From positions 248,001 through 312,000 of the forward strand of contig NZ_JAXQNP010000003.1 of assembly GCF_034427435.1 (NCBI RefSeq): a stretch of 64,000 nt of DNA. The letters run 5' to 3'. The stretch is from Nitrospirillum sp034427435. GTDB lineage: Bacteria > Pseudomonadota > Alphaproteobacteria > Azospirillales > Azospirillaceae. The notes beneath the pieces were generated by a model, which made no database searches, had not been told where the DNA came from, and saw only the letters and a list, made by a program, of their open reading frames with translations. A program made the position numbers and the translations under genes. Of the stretch, positions 32,514 through 43,237 are shown piece after piece. Each line of letters opens with the position of its first letter. The first letter of the stretch is position 1.

Positions 32514-34241
32514 CTACCGCCGGGCGAAACTGCCCAGCGGCCCACCGCTGGCGGCGGGCCAGCCGAAGCCCAGGACGGCCAGGAGGTCGGCGGAGGCCGC
32601 GTCGTTCACCAGCCCCTCGGCCAGGGCGGTCACCATGGCGGTGCGCACCGCCGCCATCAGTTGCCGCCCGGCATCGGCGGGGGGCGGATCGTCTGGCGGG
32701 CGCTTCAGGGCGGCGAGGACGGCGGCGGCCCCCTCCTCCCCCACCAGGTCGGTGACGGCGGCGTATCCCAGCCGGCGCGCCAGGGACCAGGGCCCCTCCG
32801 CCAAGCCGGCACCCCGCGCCGCCGCATCCACGTCCGCCGCGCCGACCGTGGGGCCCAGGTCCAGGGCCGCCCGCAGATAGGCCGCGTTCAGCCGGCCGAG
32901 GAAGCGGCCCTCGCCGTCCTCCACCCGGAAGGGGGTCCGGCCCAGGCGCCGGGCGGCATCGACGGCGATGGACAGGGCTGGGGCCGAGGTCGCGGAGCCG
33001 GCCACCACCTCCGCCACGCCGCCATCGGCCGGCAGGTGCAGGCCCACCAGCCGGTCCGGCCAGGACAGGCCCAGGGCCACGGCGCCCACCCGCAGGCGGG
33101 GCCCCGTCAGCGCCAGCAGGGTGTCGTCGCCCAGCACCCCCTCCGCCGCGGCCAGCAGGGCGCGCTTGGCGGGCAGATCCTCGCGGCTGGCATCGAACAG
33201 AATCTCGATCTTGCGGCCACCCAGGCGCGCGGGCGCCAATTCATCCAGACCGTCGGCGTCCGCCACCACATGCACGTCCAGGCCGGCGCGGCGGGCGGCC
33301 AGGGCCACGGCGTCCGCCGCCGGGCCGCGCCCCAGGACGGCGACGCGCGCCAAATCCGCCACCGGCAGCGCCGGGCGCCAGGCGGCCTTGTCCGCCTCCC
33401 CCTTCGCCACGACCAGGGTGCGCACCAGGGCCGCGACCTCGCCCCGGCGCAACAGGCCGGCGGCCAGCGCCCGTTCCAGCGCCAGGCCCTCATCCAACGC
33501 CAGGCTCAGCCCCTGGCTGACCGCCGTCTCGATGGCGGCGGTGGCCGAGGCCACGGCGATGGGCTTGCGCTTCTGGCCGACGACGAAGGGCGGCTCCGCC
33601 CCCTGCGCCAAGCGCCCGCGCACCCAGGCCTTGGCGGCGGTCCGCACATGGCTGGCCGGCACCACCTCGTTCACCAGCTTCGCCTCCAGCGCCGCCGCCG
33701 CCGTCACCATATGCCCGCCGGACAGCAGGCCGTGCGCCCCCACCCAGCCCAGCAGGCGGGGCAGGCGCTGGGTGCCGCCGGCCATGGGCATCAGGCCCAG
33801 GCGCTGGTCGGGGAAGCCGAATCGCGCGGCGGGATGGTCCGTGGCGACGCGATAGCCGCAGGCCAGCGCCAACTCCAGCCCCGGTCCCAGGGCCGACCCG
33901 CTGAGCGCCGCCGCGATGGGCTTCGCCGTCCCTTCCAGACGGCGCAGGATGTCACCATAGGGGGCGATGGCCGCCAGCAGCGCGTCGTCGGCCAGGCCGG
34001 GTGCCGCATCCGCCAGGGCCAGCAGGCCCAGCGGCTCCCGCCCCAGCAGGAAGTGCCCCTTGGCCGAGGCGATGACCAGGCCGCGCACCTCTTCCCGGTC
34101 CTCCAGGACGGTGGCCAGTTCATCCAGCGCCGCCACCAGGGCGTCATCCACCAGGTTGGCGCGCCCAGGGGCGTCCAGCGTCGCCAGGGCGATGCCGTCG
34201 TCGTCGAGCGTCAGGTGCAGAGGGGACGGATGATCGATCAT
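32514..34241 (-). CDS. FadJ/FadB-like enoyl-CoA hydratase, degenerate dehydrogenase half
   Basis: The first 190 residues are a crotonase domain (PIAAALSGSALGPGLELALACGYRVATDHPAARFGFPDQRLGLMPMAGGTQRLPRL in outline). The second catalytic Glu of this family appears as Asp in 'FPDQRLGL'. A dehydrogenase-like region follows, but its nucleotide site reads 'VAVLGRGPAADAVALAARRAG' instead of GxGxMG, and the 'GLHFFNP' loop is 'GLHLPADGG'. The total of 575 residues is shorter than the usual 700 or more. Beta-oxidation hydratase activity is possible; dehydrogenase activity is doubtful. Start 34241 was chosen from the family N-terminus. Confidence 0.72.
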   Translation of the reverse strand: MIDHPSPLHLTLDDDGIALATLDAPGRANLVDDALVAALDELATVLEDREEVRGLVIASAKGHFLLGREPLGLLALADAAPGLADDALLAAIAPYGDILRRLEGTAKPIAAALSGSALGPGLELALACGYRVATDHPAARFGFPDQRLGLMPMAGGTQRLPRLLGWVGAHGLLSGGHMVTAAAALEAKLVNEVVPASHVRTAAKAWVRGRLAQGAEPPFVVGQKRKPIAVASATAAIETAVSQGLSLALDEGLALERALAAGLLRRGEVAALVRTLVVAKGEADKAAWRPALPVADLARVAVLGRGPAADAVALAARRAGLDVHVVADADGLDELAPARLGGRKIEILFDASREDLPAKRALLAAAEGVLGDDTLLALTGPRLRVGAVALGLSWPDRLVGLHLPADGGVAEVVAGSATSAPALSIAVDAARRLGRTPFRVEDGEGRFLGRLNAAYLRAALDLGPTVGAADVDAAARGAGLAEGPWSLARRLGYAAVTDLVGEEGAAAVLAALKRPPDDPPPADAGRQLMAAVRTAMVTALAEGLVNDAASADLLAVLGFGWPAASGGPLGSFARR

Positions 34242-34387
34242 GCCCGCACTGTGCCGGGCGGCCGGGGCCCCGGCAAGCCCCCTATTCCTTACGCAGGCCG
34301 CCACTTCAGCGGTTTCGTTATTCGCGACGGCTATAAATAAAATCTATCACTGCCTGAGAACGCTTCACTAAATAGTTTTCTGGCGAA

Positions 34388-34416
34388 GTGGCGTCGACGA
34401 CAAACGTCGACGCCAC
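34388..34416. repeat. Perfect 12-bp hairpin downstream of the AT-rich gene
   Basis: The arms at 34388-34399 and 34405-34416 pair perfectly around a 5-base loop (ACAAA). There is a TTTT after it on the plus strand but none on the minus strand, so it is not a classical terminator for the minus-strand gene beside it. Confidence 0.7.
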
Positions 34417-34422
34417 ACATTT

Positions 34423-34848
34423 TCATAGTTCGTCTACAACAACTTCAAAGCGCGTAGAGGCGTAACCGCTATCATTATAATCCACGCTCACAAATACCCA
34501 TATTTTTTCACCAGCCACAATTCCAATATCAGTAAACCCCCAGTAGTCAAAGCTCCATTTAGTTCCATCCATCCCACTATCATTATCAATTTTCGGGATA
34601 ATTAGAGCCGATTGCGAACCAGCAAACGCTTCATTGCTACCAATTCGCCCAACCAGAACAAAGACATTTTTAAAGAAAATATCTGGATTTGAGGAGGAAA
34701 CGTCAAATCCAAGATCCCATTCACCATCTCCAACAAAGGCCTCCGGCCTGCTGATTACGATAAACTGTGAATCCTGCGCCGGTGCATTGACGTTCTTATT
34801 ATTAGAATTCTTAATACGGTTCCGGACACCCCGAACTGACGATGACAT
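34423..34848 (-). CDS. AT-rich orphan protein, 141 residues
   Basis: The first 28 residues are Asn/Ser-rich and disordered, and the rest looks like a soluble beta-sandwich ('QFIVISRPEAFVGDGEWDLGFDVSSSNPDIFFKNVFVLVGR' in outline). There is no signal peptide. The base composition is far more AT-rich than the surroundings and the codon use differs, as expected for a transferred gene. It starts with ATG behind AAGGACAG. The family is not recognised. Confidence 0.6.
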   Translation of the reverse strand: MSSSVRGVRNRIKNSNNKNVNAPAQDSQFIVISRPEAFVGDGEWDLGFDVSSSNPDIFFKNVFVLVGRIGSNEAFAGSQSALIIPKIDNDSGMDGTKWSFDYWGFTDIGIVAGEKIWVFVSVDYNDSGYASTRFEVVVDEL

Positions 34849-35353
34849 GATTTCTGTCCTTCATATGTTGGATATGGATTCGGAAGTGGGATACCCCACA
34901 AGGAAGAACAAGCATTAATCATGCCAAGTAAATTTCCATGTTTTCAGCCCCTAGAATCTCCTAATGCTGCGTCCGCCAGAACTGTCGGACACGTCGGACA
35001 TGGCCGCCTTGCCAAGGTTCACGATCATTCGATAGATGTCCCGCATGGAATCTTAAAAAGGCGCACCAACAATGATCCGCCCGGGCCTTCACCCCAACGA
35101 AACGTTCCATCCTTACTGGTCAGAATTCGTAGTTCACGCTCGACAGGAGCGGTGCTGGCCGGGCATGTTGACCTCGGTGCGCCGGCCGCTCAGGTCACCG
35201 CCATTGGACACCTAGAGGTGCCGGCATATGCCGTCTGTCACGAACGAAAATTCAGAAGCGAAGCTCACACATTGGACGCCTCCGCGACACCTCAAACGAC
35301 GATCGCCCGGCCAGATGGCCGAGCGATCGCTCAGGACTGGAGTGCCCTGCGGC
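34849..35353. other. Region without a convincing gene
   Basis: This 505-base region passes from AT-rich to normal composition. One plus-strand frame (34921-35394) is open but has no start signal and its sequence looks like no known protein. It may be a decayed gene. It also holds the terminator of eda near its end. Confidence 0.4.
35301..35328 (-). terminator. Candidate terminator of the zwf-edd-eda operon
   Basis: The arms 35301-35312 and 35317-35328 form a 12-pair stem with one mismatch and an AGAT loop. Only a short T run (GTCGTTTG) follows on the minus strand, so the signal is modest. It lies 26 bases after the eda stop. Confidence 0.5.
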
Positions 35354-35991
35354 TCACCCGCGCAGGGATGACGCCTCACGCGCCAGCTTGGTGATGCCAG
35401 CCCAATCCTTGGCCGCCACCAGGTCCGCCGGGGTCAGCCAGGAACCGCCGACGCAGGCGACATTGGGCTGGGCCAGATAGTCGGGCGCCGTCTTCACGCT
35501 GATGCCGCCGGTGGGGCAGAAGGTGACGCCCGGCAGGGGCGAGGCCAGCGACTTGATCAGCTTCAGGCCGCCCACGGCCTCGGCCGGGAACAGCTTCACA
35601 TGGCGCAGGCCACGGGCCTGCAACGCCATCACCTCGGACGGGGTGGCGGTGCCGGGCAGGAAGGGCACGCCCTTGGCCAGCACCTCGTCCAGCAGGGCGG
35701 GGTAGCAGCCGGGGCTGACGATGAACTGCGAGCCGGCATCCTGGACCCGGCCCACCTGGTCCGGCGTCACCACCGTGCCGGCGCCGACCACGGCATCGGG
35801 CACCTTGGCGGCGATGGTCTCGATGGCGGCCAGGGCGGCCTCGGTGCGCAAGGTGACTTCCAGCACCCGCACGCCACCCTCGACCAGGGCCTCGGCCAGC
35901 GGCAGGGCGTCTTCGACCTTCTCGATGATCAGGACGGGAACGACGGGGCCCAGCGCCAGGATTTCGCCCACGCCGTACTTGCTCTGCGAAC

Positions 35992-35995
<4 letters not shown>
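35354..35995 (-). CDS. eda: KDPG aldolase (2-keto-3-deoxy-6-phosphogluconate aldolase)
   Basis: The 213-residue protein is a class I aldolase with the family's 'VVPVLIIEKVEDALPLAEALVEGGVRVLEVTLRT', 'VGAGTVVTPDQV' and the Schiff-base lysine in 'HVKLFPAEAVGG', followed by 'FCPTGGIS'. It splits KDPG into pyruvate and glyceraldehyde 3-phosphate, the last step of the Entner-Doudoroff pathway. Its start overlaps the edd stop by 4 bases (ATGA), so the two are translationally coupled. Confidence 0.97.
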
Positions 35996-37833
<1,838 letters not shown>

Positions 37834-37935
37834 GGGGTCCTCCCTGGCTGAAAAGCCATGAACGTGGGGGCGCCGACGGGACCGGCGATGCGGTGCCGGC
37901 CCCGGGGCTGATGTCGAATTAACGCCGCCGAACCC

Positions 37936-39411
37936 TTAGAGTTCGGGGTCGTGCCAACGGCGGCCGTCGCGGTCCAGCAGCAGGGCGGCGCTGATCGGGC
38001 CCCAGCCGCCGGCGGCGTAGGGATCGGGGCGCAGGTCCACCTGTTCCCAGCCGGCCAGGATGGTGTCGATCCACGACCAGGCGGCATCCACCTCGTCACG
38101 GCGCATGAACAGCGACGGGTTGCCCCGCACGACATCCATCAGCAGCCGCTCATAGGCCTCGGGATACCGGTCCTTGAATGCTTCGGCATAGGACAGGTTC
38201 AGCGGCACGGAGCGCAGGCGCATACCGCCCGGCCCCGGCACCTTGGTCATGATGTTGAGCTGCACGCCCTCGTCCGGCTGCAGGCGGATAACCAGACGGT
38301 TGGCCATCAGGTCGCCAGAGCCCTTGGGAAAGACGCTGTGGGGCACGTCCTTGAACTGGACGACGATCTCCGAATACCGGACCGGCAGGCGCTTGCCCGT
38401 GCGCAGGTAGAAGGGCACGCCGCTCCAGCGCCAGTTCTCGATCTCCGCCTTGATGGCGACCAGAGTCTCGGTGTTGCTGGACCGGTTCAACTCATCGGCG
38501 TAGCCCGGCACCGGCTGGCCGTTGATGGAACCGGCGCGGTACTGGCCGCGCACGGTCTTGGACTTCACGTCCGCCTGGGTGATGGGGCGCAGGGCCCGCA
38601 GCACCTTGATCTTCTCGTTGCGGATCTGGTCGCCGGACAGGTGGGCCGGCGGCTCCATCGCCACCAGGCACAGCAACTGCAGGAAGTGGTTCTGCACCAT
38701 GTCGCGCAGGGCGCCGGCCTTGTCATAATACTCAGCCCGGCCTTCGACGCCGACGCTCTCGGCCACGGTGATCTGGATATGGTCGATCCAGCTGCTGTTC
38801 CACAGCGGCTCGAACAGGGCGTTGCCGAAGCGCAGGACCATCAGGTTCTGCACCGACTCCTTACCCAGGTAGTGGTCGATGCGGTAGATGCGGTCTTCGG
38901 GGAAGACGGCGCCCACCTCCTCATTCACGGCGTTGGCGGACTGGCCGTCGTGGCCGATGGGCTTTTCCAGCACGACGCGGCAGGTGTCGGTCACCAGGCC
39001 GGCGGCCTGCAGATTGCGGCAGATGGCGCCAAACAGGCTGGGCGCCGTCGCCAGATAGCAGACGCGGGCCTTGTCCTCATGCCCCATCAGCAGCTTTTGC
39101 AGCGGCTCCCAGCCGGCGGGCTTGGTCGCGTCCAGGGACACGTAGCCGAGCCGGGCGGAGAACCGTTCCCACACCGCCGGCTCCAGGTCGGCGGCGGGCA
39201 CGTGGCGCTGCAGCGCCGCCCATACCGTGCCCCGGAAATCCTCCACCGTCTGCTCGGTGCGGCTGACGGCGATGATGCGGCTTTCATCCGTCATCTGCCG
39301 GTCGCGTTCCCGGTAATAGAGGCCGGGCAACAGCTTGCGCATGGCAAGGTCGCCGGTACCGCCGAAAACGACGAAATCGAAGGGATTGACTTGCAGCACT
39401 TCAGCCATCAT
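37936..39411 (-). CDS. zwf: Glucose-6-phosphate 1-dehydrogenase
   Basis: The 491-residue protein shows the NADP site 'FGGTGDLAMRKLLPGLYY', the active-site 'RIDHYLGKESVQNLM', and 'FYLRTGKRLP' further on. It oxidises glucose 6-phosphate to 6-phosphogluconolactone. An ATG three bases on (39408) is an equal start choice. With edd and eda it forms an upper Entner-Doudoroff operon, but the lactonase gene pgl often found here is absent. Confidence 0.97.
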   Translation of the reverse strand: MMAEVLQVNPFDFVVFGGTGDLAMRKLLPGLYYRERDRQMTDESRIIAVSRTEQTVEDFRGTVWAALQRHVPAADLEPAVWERFSARLGYVSLDATKPAGWEPLQKLLMGHEDKARVCYLATAPSLFGAICRNLQAAGLVTDTCRVVLEKPIGHDGQSANAVNEEVGAVFPEDRIYRIDHYLGKESVQNLMVLRFGNALFEPLWNSSWIDHIQITVAESVGVEGRAEYYDKAGALRDMVQNHFLQLLCLVAMEPPAHLSGDQIRNEKIKVLRALRPITQADVKSKTVRGQYRAGSINGQPVPGYADELNRSSNTETLVAIKAEIENWRWSGVPFYLRTGKRLPVRYSEIVVQFKDVPHSVFPKGSGDLMANRLVIRLQPDEGVQLNIMTKVPGPGGMRLRSVPLNLSYAEAFKDRYPEAYERLLMDVVRGNPSLFMRRDEVDAAWSWIDTILAGWEQVDLRPDPYAAGGWGPISAALLLDRDGRRWHDPEL

Positions 39412-39741
39412 GGCGCCTTGGCTTAGGTTCCCAGGGATGGCAGGGCCATCCGCCCGTTATCAATTATGCGGTTATTTCACTACCACAATTCCCTGGAAGC
39501 GCCACCGGAAAATCACCCCCTTCGTAACTCGGCGGGTGATTTTCCGGTAATTCCGTAACATGACAGCTATTCCGTGCGGCTTTCGGCCGTGACCGACCGA
39601 AAGCACCCTCATGCGCCGGGCGCGGCCATCCGGCCGCTTGGCTTCCTCGCTTTCCAGTCCGCTGACGCTCCCCGGAAAGCTGCGGCGGCCCCAGTCGGGG
39701 CCTCGGTGAAAGGGACCGCCGCCGGCGTCTTAGCCGCTGCG
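39412..39741. other. Intergenic region upstream of zwf
   Basis: This 330-base gap between zwf and the GabD-type gene (both on the minus strand) should carry the zwf promoter. It contains a 15-bp perfect inverted repeat. Nearer zwf (around 39474-39488) the minus strand has GTAGTGAAATAAC, which partly resembles the HexR operator known from other proteobacteria (11 of 15 consensus positions by eye). I would not call that site without more support. Confidence 0.4.
39504..39548. repeat. 15-bp perfect inverted repeat upstream of zwf
   Basis: ACCGGAAAATCACCC at 39504-39518 is the exact reverse complement of 39534-39548, with a 15-base spacer. It could be a large operator, an RNA hairpin in the zwf leader, or a terminator for the gene upstream; no T run follows it closely. 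Confidence 0.75.
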
Positions 39742-41268
39742 TCAGGCCTTCAAGCCACCCATCAGCAGGTACTTCACCACCAGGTAATCCTCGATCCCGT
39801 ACTTGGAGCCTTCGCGGCCCAGGCCGCTCTGCTTCACGCCGCCGAAGGGCGCCACCTCGGTGGAAATGATGCCCTCGTTGATGCCGACCATGCCGTATTC
39901 CAGCGCCTCCGCCAGCCGCCAGATCCGGCCGATGTCGCGGCTGTAGAAGTAAGCGGCCAGGCCGAACTCGGTATCGTTGGCCATGCGGATGGCCTCGGCC
40001 TCATCCGTGAAACGGAACAGCGGCGCCACCGGGCCGAAGGTTTCCTCCCGCGCCAGGATCATGTCCGGCGTGGCGTCCAGCAGCAGGGTGGGCTCGAAGA
40101 AATTGCCGCCCAGGGCATGGCGCCGCCCGCCCATGGCGACGCGGGCGCCCTTGGACACCGCATCGGCGATGTGGCGCTCCGCCTTCTCCACGGCGGCGGC
40201 GTTGATCAGGGGGCCGGTGGTCACGCCCTGCTCCGCCCCATTGCCCACGCGCAGGCGGCCCACCGCCTCCGCCAGCCGGGCGGCGAAGGCCTCATAGACG
40301 CCGTCCTGAACCAGGATGCGGTTGGCGCAGACACAGGTCTGGCCGGCGTTGCGGTATTTGGAGGCCATGGCCCCCTCCACCGCCGCGTCCAGGTCCGCGT
40401 CGTCGAACACGATGAAGGGGGCGTTGCCGCCCAGCTCCAGGGACAGCTTTTTCAGCGTGTCGGCGCTCTGCTTCATCAGCAGCTTGCCCACCGGCGTGGA
40501 CCCGGTGAAGGACAGCTTGCGCACCAGGGGGTTGGAGGTCATCTCCCCGCCGATGGGCTTGGGATGGCCGGTGACGACGCTGAACACCCCCGGCGGCACG
40601 CCCGCCCGCTCCGCCAACACCGCCAGCGCCAGGGCGCTGTAGGGCGTCACCTCCGACGGGCGGACCACGATGGGGCAGCCGGCGGCCAGGGCCGGCCCCA
40701 CCTTGCGGGTGATCATGGCGATGGGGAAATTCCAGGGAGTGATGGCGGCGGCGACACCGATGGGTTCCTTCACCACCACGATGCGCTTGTCACCGGCGAA
40801 GCTGGGGATGGTGTCGCCGTAGGCGCGCTTGCCCTCCTCCGCGAACCATTCGATGAAGCTGGCGCCATAGGCGACCTCGCCCCGCGATTCGGCCAGAGGC
40901 TTGCCCTGCTCCGCCGTCATGATGCGGGCCAGATCCTCCTGCGCCGCCATGATCATCTCGAACCAGCGGCGCATGACGGCGGCGCGGTCCTTGGCGGTGC
41001 GGGCGCGCCAGCCGGCCCAGGCGGCGTTGGCCGCCTTGATGGCCAATGCCGTCTCGGCGGCGCCCATGTCGGGGATGGTGCCGATGACCTCGCCCGTCGC
41101 GGGGTTGTCAACGTCCAGGGTGCCGCCGCCGTCGGCATCCACCCAGGACCCGCCAATATAGGCCTGGTCCCGCAGCAGGTCGGGATCGTTCAGCCCAAGG
41201 GCCTGAGCCGTGCGGATGAGGGGCCCGTGGGGCGCGCGAACTTGGGGGGCGCGGACGGGGGTGTCCAT
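39742..41268 (-). CDS. gabD: Succinate-semialdehyde dehydrogenase (GabD type)
   Basis: The 508-residue protein is an aldehyde dehydrogenase with 'ITPWNFPIAMITRKVGPALAAGC', 'SFTGSTPVGKLLM', 'LELGGNAPFIVFDDADLD' and the catalytic Cys312 in GQTCVC. The end 'FGGVKQSGLGREGSKYGIEDYL' is typical of NADP-linked GabD. It oxidises succinate semialdehyde to succinate, for example from 4-aminobutyrate. ATG 41268 has AAGAGG upstream; the longer frame is a shadow. No transaminase (gabT) is adjacent, so another aldehyde substrate is possible. Confidence 0.9.
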   Translation of the reverse strand: MDTPVRAPQVRAPHGPLIRTAQALGLNDPDLLRDQAYIGGSWVDADGGGTLDVDNPATGEVIGTIPDMGAAETALAIKAANAAWAGWRARTAKDRAAVMRRWFEMIMAAQEDLARIMTAEQGKPLAESRGEVAYGASFIEWFAEEGKRAYGDTIPSFAGDKRIVVVKEPIGVAAAITPWNFPIAMITRKVGPALAAGCPIVVRPSEVTPYSALALAVLAERAGVPPGVFSVVTGHPKPIGGEMTSNPLVRKLSFTGSTPVGKLLMKQSADTLKKLSLELGGNAPFIVFDDADLDAAVEGAMASKYRNAGQTCVCANRILVQDGVYEAFAARLAEAVGRLRVGNGAEQGVTTGPLINAAAVEKAERHIADAVSKGARVAMGGRRHALGGNFFEPTLLLDATPDMILAREETFGPVAPLFRFTDEAEAIRMANDTEFGLAAYFYSRDIGRIWRLAEALEYGMVGINEGIISTEVAPFGGVKQSGLGREGSKYGIEDYLVVKYLLMGGLKA

Positions 41269-41423
41269 GGCAAACCTCTTATAACAACCACCGGGGGCAT
41301 GGTTCTTACGTAGGCGGGGTCCGGGGGCGTTGCAATGCGTGGATAGCGCCCCGGGCGGGCAGATCACAACCGGACATACCGGGCCCGTGTTCCCAGGCTG
41401 GGCAGCAATTTGGATCTTAGGGC

Positions 41424-43151
41424 TCAGGCCGCCTCGTGATCCGTGTCCGGCAGGTTCCCCGGCCGGCCCAGGGCATGGCGGGCGCGGGCCAGTGCCTGCT
41501 CCAGGGTGCGGCCGACATGAACCCGCGGCGGCCTCAGGCCTTGGGTCAGCAGCAGGCGCCGCGCCTCCGGATCAGCCAGGGCGATGGCCACAACCGCCCC
41601 CTGCTTGCGCGCCTTGGCCACCAACCCATCGATGACGGTGACGGCCGTGGAATCCAGCAGTGGCACCGCCGTCAGGTCCAGCACGTAAGCCCGCGGCCGG
41701 GCGGCGATGCGGTCGAACAGGGCGGACACGCCGGCCGCCGCCCCGAAAAAGAACGCACCGGACAGGCGGAAGACCAGGATGTCGTCGTCGCGCGCCTCAG
41801 GCTGGTCCGGCAGCGGGCCGGCATGATCGGCCACGTCAGGTGCCACCAGGGGGCTGCCCCCCTCCACCCGCAGCGTCCCGGCCATGCGGTGGATGAACAG
41901 CAGCGACCCGGTGGCGAAGCCAACGACGATGCCCAGCGTCAGGTCCCGCAGAATAGTCAGCAGGAAGGTGGAGAGCAGCACCGCGGCATCCCCCCAGGAC
42001 GCCCGCAGCAGCAGGCCGAAGGCATGCTTCTCCGCCATGTTCCAGGCGACGATCGCCAGCACCGCCGCCAGCGCCGGCAGGGGGATATAGCTGGCCAGCG
42101 GGGCGGCCACCGCCATGAACAGCGCCAGGAACACGGCGTGCGCCATGCCCGACACCGGCCCGCGCGCACCGGCCCGCACATTGGTGGCCGTGCGGGCGAT
42201 GGTGCCGGTGACGCAGATGCCACCGCACAGCGCGCTGGCGATGTTGGCGACACCTTGCGCCACCAACTCGGCGTTGGCGCGGTGGCGCCGGCCGGTCATG
42301 CCATCGGCCACCACGGCGGACAGCAGGCTTTCGATGGCGCCCAGCAGCGCGAAGGACACCGCGTCCGGCAGGACCGCCAACACCAGGTCCGGCGACAGGG
42401 GCGGCAGATGGGGGGCCGGCAGGCTGCGCGGGATGCCGCCAAAACGCGTGCCGATGGTCTCGACGGGCAGGTGGGCAAGCGCCGCGACCACGCTGGCCGC
42501 CGCCACCGCGATCAGCAGGACGGGCCATTGAGGGCGCCAGCGCCGCAGCAACACGATCAGGGCGATGGTCGCCACCGCCGTCCCCAGGGCGGCGGGGTTC
42601 AGCGTGGGCATAGCCTGCCCCAAGGCCAGCAGCTTGGGCACCAGCGGCCCCGGCTCCTTGCCCGGCAGCGTCAGGCCCAACAGGTCCCGCGCCTGGCTGG
42701 CCGCGATGATGACGGCAATGCCGGCGGTGAAGCCCACGGTGACGGGATAGGGGATGTACTTGATGAAGGTGCCCAGGCGCAGGGCGCCGATGGCCATGAG
42801 GATCAGGCCGGACAGGACCACGGCCAGCGCCAAGCCCCCCACGCCCAGCCGCTCAACCGACGCGGCGACCAGCACGATGAAGGCCCCGGCCGGACCACCG
42901 ATCTGGAACCGGCTACCGCCCAGCAGCGACACCAGGAAGCCGCCGACGATGGCGGTGTACAGCCCCCGGTCCGGCGTAACGCCCGAGGCGATGGCGATGG
43001 CCATGGACAGCGGCAAGGCCACGATGGCCACGGTCAGGCCGGCCACCAGGTCGGCCCGCAGGTCGCGCAGGCCATACCCCTCACGCAGCACCGTGAGCAG
43101 CTTGGGTTTATAAAGTTCCCGCCAGCTTGGCTCCGCCATTGTCCTGTGCAT
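41424..43151 (-). CDS. SulP-family inorganic anion transporter with STAS domain
   Basis: The 575-residue protein opens with 'LRADLVAGLTVAIVALPLSMAIAIASGV', the SulP signature, followed by about 10-12 membrane helices to residue 420. The cytoplasmic STAS domain occupies about residues 440-560, with 'VLDLTAVPLLDSTAVTVIDGL'. Family members carry sulfate, bicarbonate or dicarboxylates, and nothing nearby settles which. It is not linked to sulfur genes here. It lies 86 bases downstream of glmU on the same strand. Confidence 0.9.
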   Translation of the reverse strand: MHRTMAEPSWRELYKPKLLTVLREGYGLRDLRADLVAGLTVAIVALPLSMAIAIASGVTPDRGLYTAIVGGFLVSLLGGSRFQIGGPAGAFIVLVAASVERLGVGGLALAVVLSGLILMAIGALRLGTFIKYIPYPVTVGFTAGIAVIIAASQARDLLGLTLPGKEPGPLVPKLLALGQAMPTLNPAALGTAVATIALIVLLRRWRPQWPVLLIAVAAASVVAALAHLPVETIGTRFGGIPRSLPAPHLPPLSPDLVLAVLPDAVSFALLGAIESLLSAVVADGMTGRRHRANAELVAQGVANIASALCGGICVTGTIARTATNVRAGARGPVSGMAHAVFLALFMAVAAPLASYIPLPALAAVLAIVAWNMAEKHAFGLLLRASWGDAAVLLSTFLLTILRDLTLGIVVGFATGSLLFIHRMAGTLRVEGGSPLVAPDVADHAGPLPDQPEARDDDILVFRLSGAFFFGAAAGVSALFDRIAARPRAYVLDLTAVPLLDSTAVTVIDGLVAKARKQGAVVAIALADPEARRLLLTQGLRPPRVHVGRTLEQALARARHALGRPGNLPDTDHEAA

Positions 43152-43237
43152 GACGCCCCCTGTCGTTAATGCGCCGCCCCCATCCTTCGTCCCCTAGCAT
43201 CGCCCAACCGGGCCATCCCGGCCTAACCCTTTCCCGC

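Noticed and set aside
32661..34340. Plus-strand open frame of 559 codons opposite the FadJ-like gene
   Set aside because: High GC makes long antisense frames by chance. The product is Gln/Arg/Gly-rich and matches no fold.
34921..35394. Open frame of 157 codons in the gap before eda
   Set aside because: It overlaps the eda stop region, has no start signal and no protein-like pattern.
39474..39488. HexR operator upstream of zwf
   Set aside because: Only about 11 of 15 consensus positions fit and it is not a symmetric palindrome, so it was left as a remark and not called as a site.
41436..43169. Plus-strand frame of 577 codons opposite the SulP gene
   Set aside because: Shadow frame: its product is Gln/Arg/Gly/His-rich, while the minus strand encodes a clear transporter.
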